The position numbers were made by a program, and so were the translations under genes. DNA of 64,000 nt, from contig CM041554.1 of assembly GCA_023238725.1 (NCBI GenBank), positions 21,066,050 through 21,130,049 on the forward strand. Direction: 5' to 3'. Below the pieces are notes generated by a model, which was not told the origin of the DNA, searched no databases, and saw only the letters and a program-made list of their open reading frames with translations. Positions 24,601-36,100 of this stretch are shown piece by piece (within the stretch, counting starts at the first letter, position 1; every line of letters begins with the position of its first letter). The stretch is from Scortum barcoo. Its lineage: Eukaryota; Chordata; Actinopteri; Centrarchiformes; Terapontidae.

Positions 24601-26241
24601 GCACCTTGGCTCTAACTGCCTGCCTTGTCACAGCCAGCTTGTGTTCACAGGAAGCATGTGTGTGCGCACACCAGGGTTTGCAGGCAACAATCAGTCTTTA
24701 GCAAATATGGGTGTGACAAGCAAGAGTATGCAACAGTGCTAGTGTGTTTCTCAGCACACGAGTGCGTCACCCGGAGCCCACTCTGGCAGACACGGAGAGA
24801 CAGAGAGAGGGACCTTGTCGTCTCTAATCCCTTTGTTTTGAGTCAGATTAGAGCTTTGCGAGGCGTTTGCGAGGCCTGCAGAATGTGGATTTAAGGATTA
24901 GTCTAATAAACAGAGGCTCTGTGGCACTCTGCAGCCCAGTGTGGAGATTACACAGGCACCGAGAGCAAGGAAGAGAGAGGGGTGGATTGTTTCCCCCCTT
25001 CATTTCCATCCTGACAAATGATGGGATGAGAGGAGAAGAGACACAGAGGAGAAAATGGAAGGTGGATGAGGTCTCTTCACAGTTCCTGATCGGTGTGGCA
25101 ACTTTAATCCATCTCATTCCCAAAGAGGACAACAACACTTGAGTTACACATGCAGAGCTTGCAATGTGTTACCGATACTCTTGTATGACATCAACAATAA
25201 TTCATAATTACAGCATTCAGGATGGCTGACAGGGGACAGTCCCTCAGTCAAACACAATACTCAACAAAGTGCAAAAAAACAACAAAAAAAACAACACAGT
25301 ATTAACTTAGCCTGCATTGCTGCTCACTATTTTCTCACACACAACAATATTGTAGACTGTTAAATATCTTCTTTGTTTCAGTTCTTTTTCATTACAGCAT
25401 GCAAATCAACTTGCAAAGGCTTCAAACCAATAGAACTGGGCTCAATTACAGAGAATATATCTTGTTCTATTTTAGTACATGACCTTATTGTTGTGTGGCG
25501 GTGCAGATAAAAGGCGGCCTGATATGTAAAGTCTACCACTGACTTATTGCGTACTCACTTGCTAATGAGGGTCTCCGAAATCGGAGGCGCAAGCTCTTGC
25601 TGCACAACATTGCCGCATTCAGAAGGTAAGTTGTAGGGCATTTAAATGCAGAAGACACACAGTGATCAAATTCATCATGTGAATCAGACAGCCGCATCAA
25701 CATTATTTTTGCATTCTTGCTGCGATGTGCTATTAGGAAAGCGCATCATAAAAAATTACTTTAGTGCATCAATATCACGACAATGTCAGTGACCAAAAAG
25801 CATGCCAGCTTATACGCATACCAATACAAATAGTGACACAACCAGTGAATACCACCACCGATCACACTTAATAAGCAAGTGATTTTTTTTTTCCTGTTTG
25901 GCTAAAAGAGGTGTTGGAGGTAATGGGGCGAGGTGTGTGGGAGAAGGAGTGATGAAACGTTTCCTGTCCTGCACGCCCCTCAGCTGTTGGCTCACAGATC
26001 ATCTTGGATCCTAAATGAACCGCAGTTTCCAGTTGAACTGAAGCCATGCAAGCAGCCCCAGCCATCCCTTTTGCCTTGTGTGTCTGTGCGCGGACGTCCA
26101 TATGCGTAGGTGTGTGCGCGTGTGCCTTTGGATGCGTGCGTGCGCTTTCAATGCCACCCGAGATCGAAGACATGATTAATGACTCTTCATGGTGAGGAGC
26201 CTCTCAGTCAGAGCCCAGTCCAAAGCTCATACAAGGCAGGC

Positions 26242-26242
<1 letters not shown>

Positions 26243-26279
<37 letters not shown>
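26243..26279. repeat. (TG)n microsatellite
   Basis: An uninterrupted TG tract of about 18 units. Confidence 0.97.
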
Positions 26280-26285
<6 letters not shown>

Positions 26286-27140
26286 TAGAGAATGATAGAG
26301 GTCATGCTGCATTTATAGATGTGGATACGTACAGGAATATTTATATATGCAAATACATGAGAACATGACTTTGTACGCACACACATACACACATATACAT
26401 AATGTGTCAGTTCAGGAAGTAATCAGAATGCCAAGGCCTTCGCCTGACAGTGAAGCTCCCATGAGCCTTTTCTTACAGACACGCACACATTTTCCACACA
26501 GCTTACATTTGTACTCAGTACAGTGAAATTGAAAGTATATTGTACATAATGAGATATTTGTCGGAAAAAGCTGTTAATTACTGTACAGTGTTAAAACTAA
26601 TTACGTTGATTCAGTGTGCACCCTAAGAAAAGACTCCACTGGTGAAAAGAAGAGATTAATCATCAGGATAATAAGGATTTACACTTAAAGATATAATGTT
26701 AAGTATAAACTGTTCTTCAGGCAAATCTAAATATGTGATTGGACGCTTTGGTTAACTGTTTGTATATTATCTTTGCCGTAACTGCATTTGAACATCGAGT
26801 AGGACGCTCCTCCTGAAATCAAGATGCACGCATGTTTTTTGGTGATGTGTAATTGAGTCTCATGCAATGATTTGTTTTTCCTCTTTATTCTTTCGCAACC
26901 TCTCTGTACTCCACTCTCTGCCCGTCTCCTCTTTTGTTTCTCTCAGTCACTCTGTGTCTTCCGCTCTTTGTCTTTGTGAACAAACTGTGTAAACAACTTA
27001 ATTTGAGCAGCAGCACAAAAACAGCAGAAAATTGAAGCAAAATGCTTTATAGCCACAATTTTGTCTTTTGTGATAACAGGGCCTTGTGTTTTCAATAGGC
27101 CTTCTTTTGCTATTCAAATTCCTTTCAAATTAAAAAGAAT

Positions 27141-27141
<1 letters not shown>

Positions 27142-27194
<53 letters not shown>
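27142..27194. repeat. (AG)n microsatellite
   Basis: About 26 uninterrupted AG units, followed by an A-rich border. Confidence 0.97.
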
Positions 27195-27197
<3 letters not shown>

Positions 27198-27401
27198 AAA
27201 AGACACCAAATGAACAACTTCATCTCCTGTTCACAAAGAGTGTTGGAAGAGTGGATACATTTTCTGATGGAAAGGCTCCATGCTGAGTTTTATCAGGCTT
27301 TTAGCCACCAGTCTTGTTGGCTGATTGTTGCTTTTGGTTTGGTTACAATTGAATTAAATGAGCCAGATAATGACTGCTTTAGAGACTCTTCTAATCCGAC
27401 C

Positions 27402-27426
27402 ATAAGATAAGATAAGATAAGATAAG
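27402..27426. repeat. (ATAAG)5 pentanucleotide repeat
   Basis: Five ATAAG units. The same AGATAAGATAAG string precedes retroelement-like tails near 42320 and 44685, so this may be a degraded tail of the same repeat family. Confidence 0.85.
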
Positions 27427-29821
27427 GGATAGAAACAAATACTGTAAATAAAATGAACATGACAAATGAAAAAAATCATTTCAGCGTGTGAGCTCAATGA
27501 ACTACAAAAAGTGAAAAAAAAAGAAAATATGACAAAATGTAAATCACTGTGTCTATTCCTATATGCAAAAATATGGTTGTGATCACATTTATCAGGTCCA
27601 CAGAGTCATGCATACCGTACATACAGGTCCATATTAGGTAATGGTTAAGTATGTATAGTTTAAACAATTAATCAGAACAGAAGAACAGAAAAAGAACAAA
27701 CTAAATTATTGGCAACTATTTTTGTTAATCAATTTTTTGTTTGTTTGTTTTTTTTTTTAAGCAAAAAATCCAACTTTTTGGATGTTTTTGGATTTACTGC
27801 TTTTCTTTTCTCTTACATGAAAATAAATGTCCAGATGGTCGAACAAAACAAGACATTTGGAGGCACAAGACATGTATTTTTCACTATCTTCCGATGTTTT
27901 GTAGACCAAAGGATTAATAGATTATTTGAAGAAATAATGCTCAGATTAATGGATAAATGTTAAGATGCAGTCCTAAATATATATATATCACAGAATTATG
28001 TATATTCTGAAACTCTTTTAAAAACTGTAAACGGAGCAAGCTTTGTTGTGTAGTTTTACTAGAGTATAAGTGTATAGCATGTCAATAAATGTCAGGATAT
28101 TTAATGGCTTATACGGGGAGTAAACATGCCCTTCTTGAGCGTCCTCCTAGTTAGCTGCAGTAGGAGTCATCTGGACAGGAAGCCTCCCACAGTGTGATGG
28201 CCCTAAACAGCATCTATACAAGCACTCACACACCGCCTCCGTGCTTATTTGTTTGATAAATGAGAGCAGCGGCTGGATGGAATCTTTGCAGCTAATTGTC
28301 TTTGGGTATCCAGCCAATGTACATGTAACCAATAAATATGTGGTGAAATAATGTGCACAGCAGAGCCGGGGGTCGATAGTGATCAGCATGTTCGAAGAGC
28401 TGGCTGTCTCTGCAGCACTTTCTTCAGGCAGATTTGAAGCATGATGCAAGAAAACACAAAATACCTGAGGCAATTTCAAAGCGTAAATGCACTAATGCAC
28501 CTACTGCTGAAACAATGCTGACCCACTGCTGGCTTTTTTTTTTGTGTGTGTGTTGTGTTTTTATGTGTTGGTTTGACAATATTTTTTTTTTCCCCGGAAC
28601 TGGGGACTGACTGAATTAGCCACCTCAACACCTATCTGACAAGCATTTTTAGGGAAAGAAAGTAGAAATGTTTAAATTGGAAGCTGTATAAAACTCATTG
28701 GAACAGTATGTGTTGTGCTTTTGACAGGTTAAGAAAACTAGATGCTCATTTTCCATGCGTAAGAAACACTCAAGCATGTGATTACACACAAGATTTTGGC
28801 GGGTAAAGAAACACTTTTTTTAAAATAGCATCTGTATTTAAGTGCCTGTCTGTGTGTCAGCGTAGTTTCTATTACAGCACTCTTTTCTTTGGTATTTGGA
28901 CTCTGTTCTTTCAGAGTTCATCAGGCTGAATGGGAAACCATCTTGTTTGATGCCCGCTAATCCATTGATGTCATTAGCTTCCTATTAACTGGGTGTGATT
29001 TCTAGTTACAGTGGATTTACATTGTGTCATTTTCCATATTTTTCTTCCCAAGCTCTTATTTGCAGAGAAAAGGCCATTATCTGCACCAAACTTCACCTCT
29101 GTAATTTCGAAAATGAATTCTCCACCCTCCCTGTCGTCTTCCAATTACTTTTCTCATTCTGCCTGGATTTCATGGTCACTTCACGGTCGCACGCATGTCT
29201 CTTTTCTCCTTCGTCTAACCACCCTTCCTCGCCTGTCAAGGAAACGCAGATACTTGCAGGCTCATGTGGGTGTTTTCACAGTTTTGCATTTGTGTTTTTT
29301 TCAGGGTCTTTGTATATGAATATGAATATGCATGTGTCTGTGGGCCTGACTGGGCACGCACCATGAAATCGTGGTACGCAACCCCTCAGAATGACAATAA
29401 GTCATTATACTTCTGATAAATGAGATAATCTGCCTCAGTGTGATGATCAGGGGAGGTTGGACCGCTGTCACCGGAGTAATTAACAAGAAAAAGTTCAGCG
29501 CGTGCGTATGTGTGCGAAGGTGTGTGCGGAGGCGACCTTGAAGGAAACACCTGCGTGGGTGCAATGTGAGTGATATGCATTTCAGATCTCGTGATTGACC
29601 GCCTCGGCTTTCTCCACTTCATCCATCTATCTCTCATTCCACGTCCTTTCACCTCCTCCTCAAACGGCGTTACACCTGCAAACTCAAGTCCTTCCACTGT
29701 GATCATTACGCACACACCCACACCTAATTGTGTATCACTATAAATGGGGGTTATTATATTGAGAGACTTACTCCTGTATCTTTTACCCCAGCCATTTCAA
29801 ATGACCTTTGGCACTGCTTTT

Positions 29822-30534
29822 AAAGGAACAGATTAACTTTTTGAGAAATTCACTTATACACTCTCTTAACAGGAGTTAGATGAGAAGAAAACTCTTGTGT
29901 GTGTGCATTAAATACAGAGCTGAGGCCAGGAAGTGATTAGCCTAACTTAGCATAAAGACTGAACAGGAGGTTAATGATATTAGCGTTTTAGGCTGTACCT
30001 TTTTTTTTTTTTTATCCAATTGAGAGCTGATGTCACCTCCAAGCTAGTCACTGTTCCCTTTAGCCTGTTAGCTTTTGTAGCTCGATGCAATGTCTCATTT
30101 AGCATTTCTGGAAAAGTCTACCTGGGGTTTCATATCCATATTTTAAGGTAAATGAACATTTACTACAGCATTTATCAGTAACTTACAAACGCTCATGATC
30201 TTTACAAATTGTATTTTAGTATAGTTTGTTAGCATAGTTTGTGCGTGGGTTGAATCATTAGCATACCAAAAAACAAGAAAAGAAAAAAAAAGTGTTGGAA
30301 TTGTTGGAGTTTTTTTTTTCATTTTACTTTATATAGGGATTAATCAAACAAGATGCAATTTATATGTGCTGTTAAGCTTTTTTTTTTTAACATACATATT
30401 AACTTTGGAAGGCACCAAATGGCTTGCTTCGTCTCTTTGTGCTAAGCTAGGCTAATAGCCTCCTCCTTCACTATATTTAATGCAAAGAGCGGACATTTTA
30501 TTTTAACTTTTTTTAAAGGTTGAACTATTCCTTC
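29822..30534. mobile_element. MITE-like teleost inverted-repeat element, copy A
   Basis: The left end reads 'aaaggaacagattaac..ttgagaaattcac', then 'ggagttagatgagaaga' and 'cttagcataaagactg'. The right end reads 'gtgctaagctaggctaat' and finishes 'gttgaactattcctt', the inverted counterpart of the left end. This left-right symmetry, with 'aaaggaatagtt' termini and 'agcttagcataaagactg' arms, is a very common percomorph element that I know only as an unclassified inverted-repeat (MITE-like) family. The copy is about 0.7 kb, with poly-T interruptions at 30000-30014 and 30310-30320. It encodes nothing. Confidence 0.7.
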
Positions 30535-30592
30535 AAATTAATATTAACCCTAACCTCTACTGTATGCGCTCGACAGACATACAGTAAAGTGA

Positions 30593-30615
30593 ACACACAC
30601 ACACACACACACACA
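30593..30615. repeat. (AC)n microsatellite
   Basis: An uninterrupted AC tract immediately right of MITE copy A. Confidence 0.95.
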
Positions 30616-31538
30616 GCTTGTTTGCCATTTACCCATTATGGCGCTGCGTCGTGCCAGTCAGAAAATCGCCACATTTCCCGAGCCAGTATCCTTCTCTGTT
30701 TCCTCGCCCTCCATTCAAGGTACCAACACATTAAGGTTGAACTCCTAATAGCCTGTGTGATGGATGCTGGAGAATAATGAGCTCTTTATGAGACTTAATA
30801 CCTACTGTTAATCAATGGACATAGCAGGGCACTTTTCAATACTACCTTCTAAGCATTTTAAAATGAGCCCTCATTGAATAGATTGACTCCCATTCTGTAT
30901 CCTGTCCCTCTCTTTTTCTCCCCTCTCATTCTTCCTCCATCCCAGCATGCAATTAGTCACATCCCATGTTCTGAATCAAATGGTGCCTGTTCTTTAGAAA
31001 TGCCCATGCCGGCTGTGCTATCAGTACATTTTGCCCAGATTGGGAGACATTTTGATAAAAATGCAATGGTACGCTGTAATGCAGTGGGTGGACCAGACTC
31101 TCCTCGGCCTGCAGCAATAGAAACATGGATGACCTATTTATTACCATAAATATCCCATACAGGCAGCTGCTGGAAGCGCTCCTGTCAATTACAGCTGGTT
31201 GTTGTATTGTTGTACTTTGATCTTTAGCTGCTAATGTAATGCATAGCTCAAGGCCGCTGCGCTAGTATCATGCTGTATTAGCATCATAATCATGTATAAT
31301 GTGCGTCCGCAAGTTTAAGATTGTAATGGACTTAAAGTGGGCTGGTTGTGATGCAATAGCAATGGACAGATCCGGCGCTAGTGCAGAGGAGAGGGTGCCG
31401 CTGGTGCACATGTTTAGCTTGCGTTACAAGTTGTGTTACAAGCTGTGTCAGGGCCAGGTACGACAGTTATCTCAGTACGGGTGCCTCCTTACTGTATATG
31501 TGCATTGAGTGTGTTTGTGGGTGTTTGTGACATTGTGT

Positions 31539-31542
<4 letters not shown>

Positions 31543-31569
<27 letters not shown>
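31543..31569. repeat. (GT)n microsatellite
   Basis: An uninterrupted GT tract that continues as GC/GT-mixed sequence to about 31580. Confidence 0.95.
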
Positions 31570-31573
<4 letters not shown>

Positions 31574-32266
31574 CGCGTCTGGCTGTGTTTGATTATCATC
31601 CTTACAGCCTCTAAGGGAGCGGGATTCATTCTCACTCTGATAATGAGGGAGAGACTAGCAATGCCCTCAAGTCATTTCTCCTCTCCTTCCATCCTTCCTG
31701 TTGCATCCGGCTCCCGTCCTTTCTTTCTCGCCCTCTACCTTTTTCCAGCCCAGACATATCGGTGTCTCTTCTCCCATCGTGCTGTCTGTCTTTCCTCCCG
31801 GCTTTCCCCCACACGTTTTGGTTTCTTTACTCTCTACCCCTGCTTGTCATCATTGTTTTCCCTTTGTGTGTGTGTCAGCATTCGAGCGTAGCTGACACCA
31901 GTTTAGGATGACTGGACCATGTTTGAGTCACTCTCTGTTTTTATGTCACAGATTTAAATGCTGGCTGACCATTTTTCATCAGCGCGGTCGATGGTTGACT
32001 ATCTCTGTGGACCACAGCGCTGGCAGCTCTGTTTCTCCCCACAATAGCCTTACTTATCCCGCGTCAATACTCCAATGTGTTGTATATTTGCCTGGTTGCT
32101 CAAATGTCCATTTGCCGCACTCCCTCTTACCTAACTTTCCCTGTAGATTCTCCGGAGAGTGCAAAGCAAGAGTGAGTCACAGCAGTGCATCCATTAATTT
32201 TGTATCAACGTTTCGCTGTCTTTTCCACTCTCTCCATCTCTCCCTCTCTCTATCTCTGTTTTCCAG

Positions 32267-32429
32267 GTGACTGAAGTGGAGATTGACATTACGGAGGCCC
32301 GCTAGGAGGCCCCTCCATCTCCCCCCGCCACCTTCTCCTCCTCCTCGTCCTCCTCCTTTTCCTTCCATCACTTCTCCCCACATCCCTACTCTCATCATCC
32401 AGCCCCCACCCCCCACCACCAACCTCAGC
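32267..32429 (+). other. tenm2: tenm2 5' untranslated part of the ATG exon
   Basis: The exon start is set by a strong acceptor: a long C/T tract and TTTTCCAG ending at 32266. The leader contains no ATG, so the first AUG in this exon is the one at 32430. From about 32305 onward it is strongly pyrimidine-rich. The first twelve codons from the exon edge (GTG ACT GAA...) are open and end in TAG at 32303-32305, so a small upstream frame entering from the previous exon could terminate here. Confidence 0.7.
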
Positions 32430-32655
32430 ATGGATCTGAAGGATCGTCGGCACCGCTCCCTGACCAGGGGACGCTGCTCCAAAGATTCCCAGTATAACAC
32501 CTCCTCCCTGGATACAGATGAGTGCCGTGTGCCTACACAGAAATCCTACAGCTCCAGTGAGACGCTCAAAGCCTTCGACCACGAGCAGCGGCTGCACTAC
32601 GGCGGCTGTGTGACTGACCTGGTTCACCATGAGGCTGATGAGTACTCCAGGCAAG
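32430..32655 (+). CDS. tenm2: teneurin-2, first coding exon (residues 1-75)
   Basis: This exon encodes the start of the cytoplasmic domain of teneurin-2, a type II transmembrane adhesion receptor that binds latrophilins and other teneurins across synapses. The peptide begins MDLKDRRHRSLTRGRC and continues through CRVPTQKSYSSSETLKAFDH, the teneurin N-domain hallmark. RRHRSLTRGRC separates teneurin-2 from the paralogues as I remember them. The start at 32430 has a good initiation context (A at -3, G at +4) and is the only ATG in the exon. The frame stays open upstream, but only from a TTG, so no longer start is likely. The donor is GCAAG|GTGAGT at 32656, leaving phase 1 (75 codons plus one base). 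The basic RR/RGR residues near 6-15 could aid nuclear import of a released intracellular domain, which is inference. Which teleost duplicate this is cannot be told from the exon alone. Confidence 0.93.
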
Positions 32656-32733
32656 GTGAGTTTGTGGAGCAAAGCATCTCCTTTAAATGCTCCTTTACTC
32701 TGTAGTTTTGGGTGATCCATACAGTGCTGGACA

Positions 32734-33180
32734 AAAGGAATAGTTAAACAATTTGAGAAATACAATTTTTCTTTCCTGCCAAGAGTGAAATTAGGATGTT
32801 GATACCATTATCATGTCATACTTACTATGAAGCTTGAACAGCTGGTCTTGCTGCGTCCATAGGAAGGGTAAACAATGTCTACTAGCACCTTGAAAACTTT
32901 CTAAAGAACATGTTGTATCTTGTTTAATTCATATGGAAGTCAGTGACTTGTTTCCTAACAGGGCTTTTACACCTTTTGTGAGATTTAAAAAAAACCTCAT
33001 GTGTTCACTGAAGAATAAAAGAGGTGCTTGTAGGTGCATTTTCTTACTATGGAATAAGCCGGGCTAGTTGTTTTTCCATATTTCCCGTCTTTGTTAGAAG
33101 TTAAGCTAACAGGCTGCTGTCTGTAGTGTCACATTTACAGACAAAAGAGTGGTACCAATACATTTTTCAGTCTTTATCAA
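32734..33180. mobile_element. MITE-like teleost inverted-repeat element, copy B (right end decayed)
   Basis: It starts AAAAGGAATAGTTAAAC with 'tttgagaaatacaa' and 'tttcctgccaagagtgaaattaggatgttgataccattatcatg'. Its other arm reads 'tagttgtttttccatatttcccgtctttg', 'agttaagctaacaggctgctgtctgtag' and 'agagtggtacc'. This is the same family as the copy at 29822-30534, and this copy retains the arms better than the ends. It sits only about 80 bp past the exon 1 donor and encodes nothing. Confidence 0.7.
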
Positions 33181-36100
33181 AAAAGGAGTTGTAAGTAAGA
33201 TGTAATATGGTTCCAAGGTTGTGAAACAACACATAATAAGACTACCAACTGCTGCCAAATGGCACAACTAGAAACTCCAGGAAGTAGCATTTTCCTGTCA
33301 AATTTCACCAATTTCTGCAGCTCCCGTTGGCAAGTCATTTTCCTGTCCAGCACATATGGTTGAGCCAAGCATAACCAAGCACTTTTAGAGCCCTCTTACT
33401 CCTGGTGTGTGATTCTTACATTACTTTAACATCTGCCATCAGACATTCAACAGTCACATTGTTCCACATGCACTGTGTGCTTCTTGTGTGCTCTGGTAAT
33501 GTAATCAGAAGCCTGTCATAATGAACTTCTGTATCCCCCGGTGAGCAAGTTAGCCGATAGGCCGATAGGTCATCTCTGAAGGGTGGGCCTGCTCTCATAG
33601 GGATGTCTTTAAACTGTGTATGTGTGTGTGTGTGTGTTCACGCACATGTGTACTGTATATTGCAAAAGGGACATGAAACAGGCAGTATTGATCCCTGGCT
33701 AGTGAGAGGAGTCAGACTCAATGGGATTGATCTGTACTAAGCTCTGTTTTCTCTGCATGGACACAGACAGGAAGGGAAGAGAGCTCAAAGCAATACAACA
33801 CAACAATGAAGAAGAGAGAATAGCAGTCAAATCCAACTCAAAAATAAATATGTATGTTAGCATCCTAACCGTGTTTTCCAAGCGGAACGTCTTCATTACA
33901 GCTTGAAAAGGTAGACTTAGTGTAAAGGTTTCATGACTCTGACTTCTGACTCTGTCTGGCTTCAAGAAATAAGGGAAATTGATCAATCTGGTGGTAGTTT
34001 AAAGAAGAAGATGTTTAATGTAACACACATAGAGAAGATTTTTGAAATTCTTTTTTTTTTTAACTAAAGACGACAGCAGACTAGCATACTTTGGTCTGTG
34101 GCAGCAAAGATAACGATAGAAAATGGAGGATTGATTGGCAGGATGGATGAAAGACTGGAAGTCAGTGGTGTGTGCTGTCCGGACACACTCCACTGCTGCA
34201 CCGAGCTGACCTCACACCAGGCGATAGCTGGTCGATACCACAGTCCTCTCAGCCTATCAGCTCGCTCGAAAGCCCAGAGCCACAGATGCATCGTGGGAAG
34301 TGTGGCCACAGGAGACCAACAGTGTTGCAGCACCATATGGACTGTGACACCACGGGACGACGAATAGTGCTGGAAGGAGGGAGAAAGAAAAGGAGTTGGA
34401 GTGAGAAAGACGGAGCGAGAGAAGCGGCACATAGAGTTTCCTTCGTCTTTCGATCAAATATTTCTGTAACTAGTGCATGAGAGAGAGAGGGATTGAAACA
34501 ATGTGTTCTTCTTCTTTGAACAGCTTGTAGTTTAGAGGCAAGATGGTATGCAGAAACTTGTTTTTCTTCTGCAGTAACTACTAAAATTGGACATAGTGGA
34601 GACAGAATTCAGATAATGTCCTTGTTGTTTTATTGAGTATCCAACAAATGGTTTGAAAGGGAGGTTTGATATTTGAACTGACCTACGATATTAGTAATTC
34701 ATGCACTGATGAGACCTCCACTAGAAAATATGATTAACTTTGATTAAATTATAATGATGTTGGTCTTTTGGTTGGGTGAGCCATCACTGCATTTCTGATC
34801 CTTGTTGTAGAAGTTTTGAGGTCATCTGAAGCTATTCTGAGACTGTAATTTTGCTTTTTATGCTTATGTGCAGCGCCAGCCAATTTACAGTTCTTTGCTG
34901 CGTTAATACACATTGACTTGCACTTACAGCTGTCATTAGATTCATGTGTGAGACAAAAAAAAGGTGTGAGTCATGCACAGGTGGGGTGGGACTGGTTCAT
35001 CCAGAGACCATGTGCGCATACACACATGTACTATTGCCGTGTTTCATCTTGAGTCGCTTATTGACTCACCTGCAGTAGTTGGAGAAGGGTTCATACTCCA
35101 GTGACATTTATCTTGATGAGACGATCGCTGTTTTTGTTGTTTCAGGCTTCACTTTCCCACACATGCAAACATGAGCTTGGATTCAAATGCAGACGAAATG
35201 AACATTTTCAAGTAAATGTTTCTGGGCTGCTTTGGTAATTCTAGAAGATCATTTGCATTAAGTTATGCAGCGTAAATTATTAGGAGTATAGCAGATGTCC
35301 TCAGGATATAGCCTCTGCCAAATCAGTGATCTTCGGGTGTGGTTCTCAGAGCGATGCAAATCCAAATTTATCCAATTATCAAAATAATCCCTTCCGTGAT
35401 AGGTATGTTTCACTTTTTGCTATCATGTAAATCATTTAGATTAAATTAATTATATATTTCTAGATGTGCACAATACTTTTGCTACAGTTTATTGTAGCAG
35501 TGGATTTACTCCAAAGATATCATTGCCTTCTAAAATAATATACAACTTTTTTTCTTTGCATGAAAAAAGTACCTGGAATTTAAATGTTTCCCGAAGCATA
35601 AATTCAACTTAAAAAGACACATCATCTCCCTTTGGAAATGTGTTTGTCTTTTTGGGGAGCTTTATATTTGTGTTTTGCCACTCCTGGGCAAGACATATTT
35701 TCTGTGGTCTTACCTTCCAGCCTGGAATTTAAAGGAGGTGAGAGGAGGTGATGTCAGTGACCTTTTTGACTTATTTAGGTCCGCTCCAAGTCTTCATGTT
35801 TATAATGTATTCCTCCTACATCCAGCATGTTTGTCCAGCAACAATTTTGAATTTATATTTTTTATTATTATTATATTTTCTTAATGATACAATGTGATGA
35901 TGATACAATGATACTATGCTGACTTTACATATGCATGATAGATAGAAAATAAACATAACACTATACATTTGACCTCTGAACACAGCTGCCGATTAAATTA
36001 ACTGCTCCCAGCAAACACTGCCGCAGCTTCCGTGTCAGCTGAATGTGGCATCAGCAGAAGGGATACGCCACCGATTAGTTAGGGAAAAACAATACAAAAT

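Larger units (their letters stand above)
21786..29821. other. non-coding DNA upstream of tenm2 with microsatellites
   Basis: I see no gene or RNA feature I can defend. It contains poly-T runs near 21871-21890 and 27749-27759, A-rich stretches near 25275-25295, and the microsatellites listed separately. Reading frames in this stretch lack recognisable domains. Confidence 0.55.
30535..32266. other. non-coding DNA directly upstream of the first tenm2 coding exon
   Basis: This stretch ends in a long pyrimidine tract and the AG at 32265-32266, so it is the 3' part of the intron (or introns) before the ATG exon. It contains (AC)n at 30593-30615 and (GT)n at 31543-31569. No exon can be supported within it. 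Confidence 0.6.

Noticed and set aside
32283..32429. In-frame N-terminal extension of teneurin-2 rich in proline
   Set aside because: The frame is open but has no ATG, only a TTG, while ATG at 32430 has a good context and gives the conserved MDLKDRRHRS start.
34098..34480. Overlapping 89- and 102-codon frames in the first tenm2 intron
   Set aside because: Two frames of the same DNA are open with equal quality, neither shows a domain, and there is no promoter or splice support.
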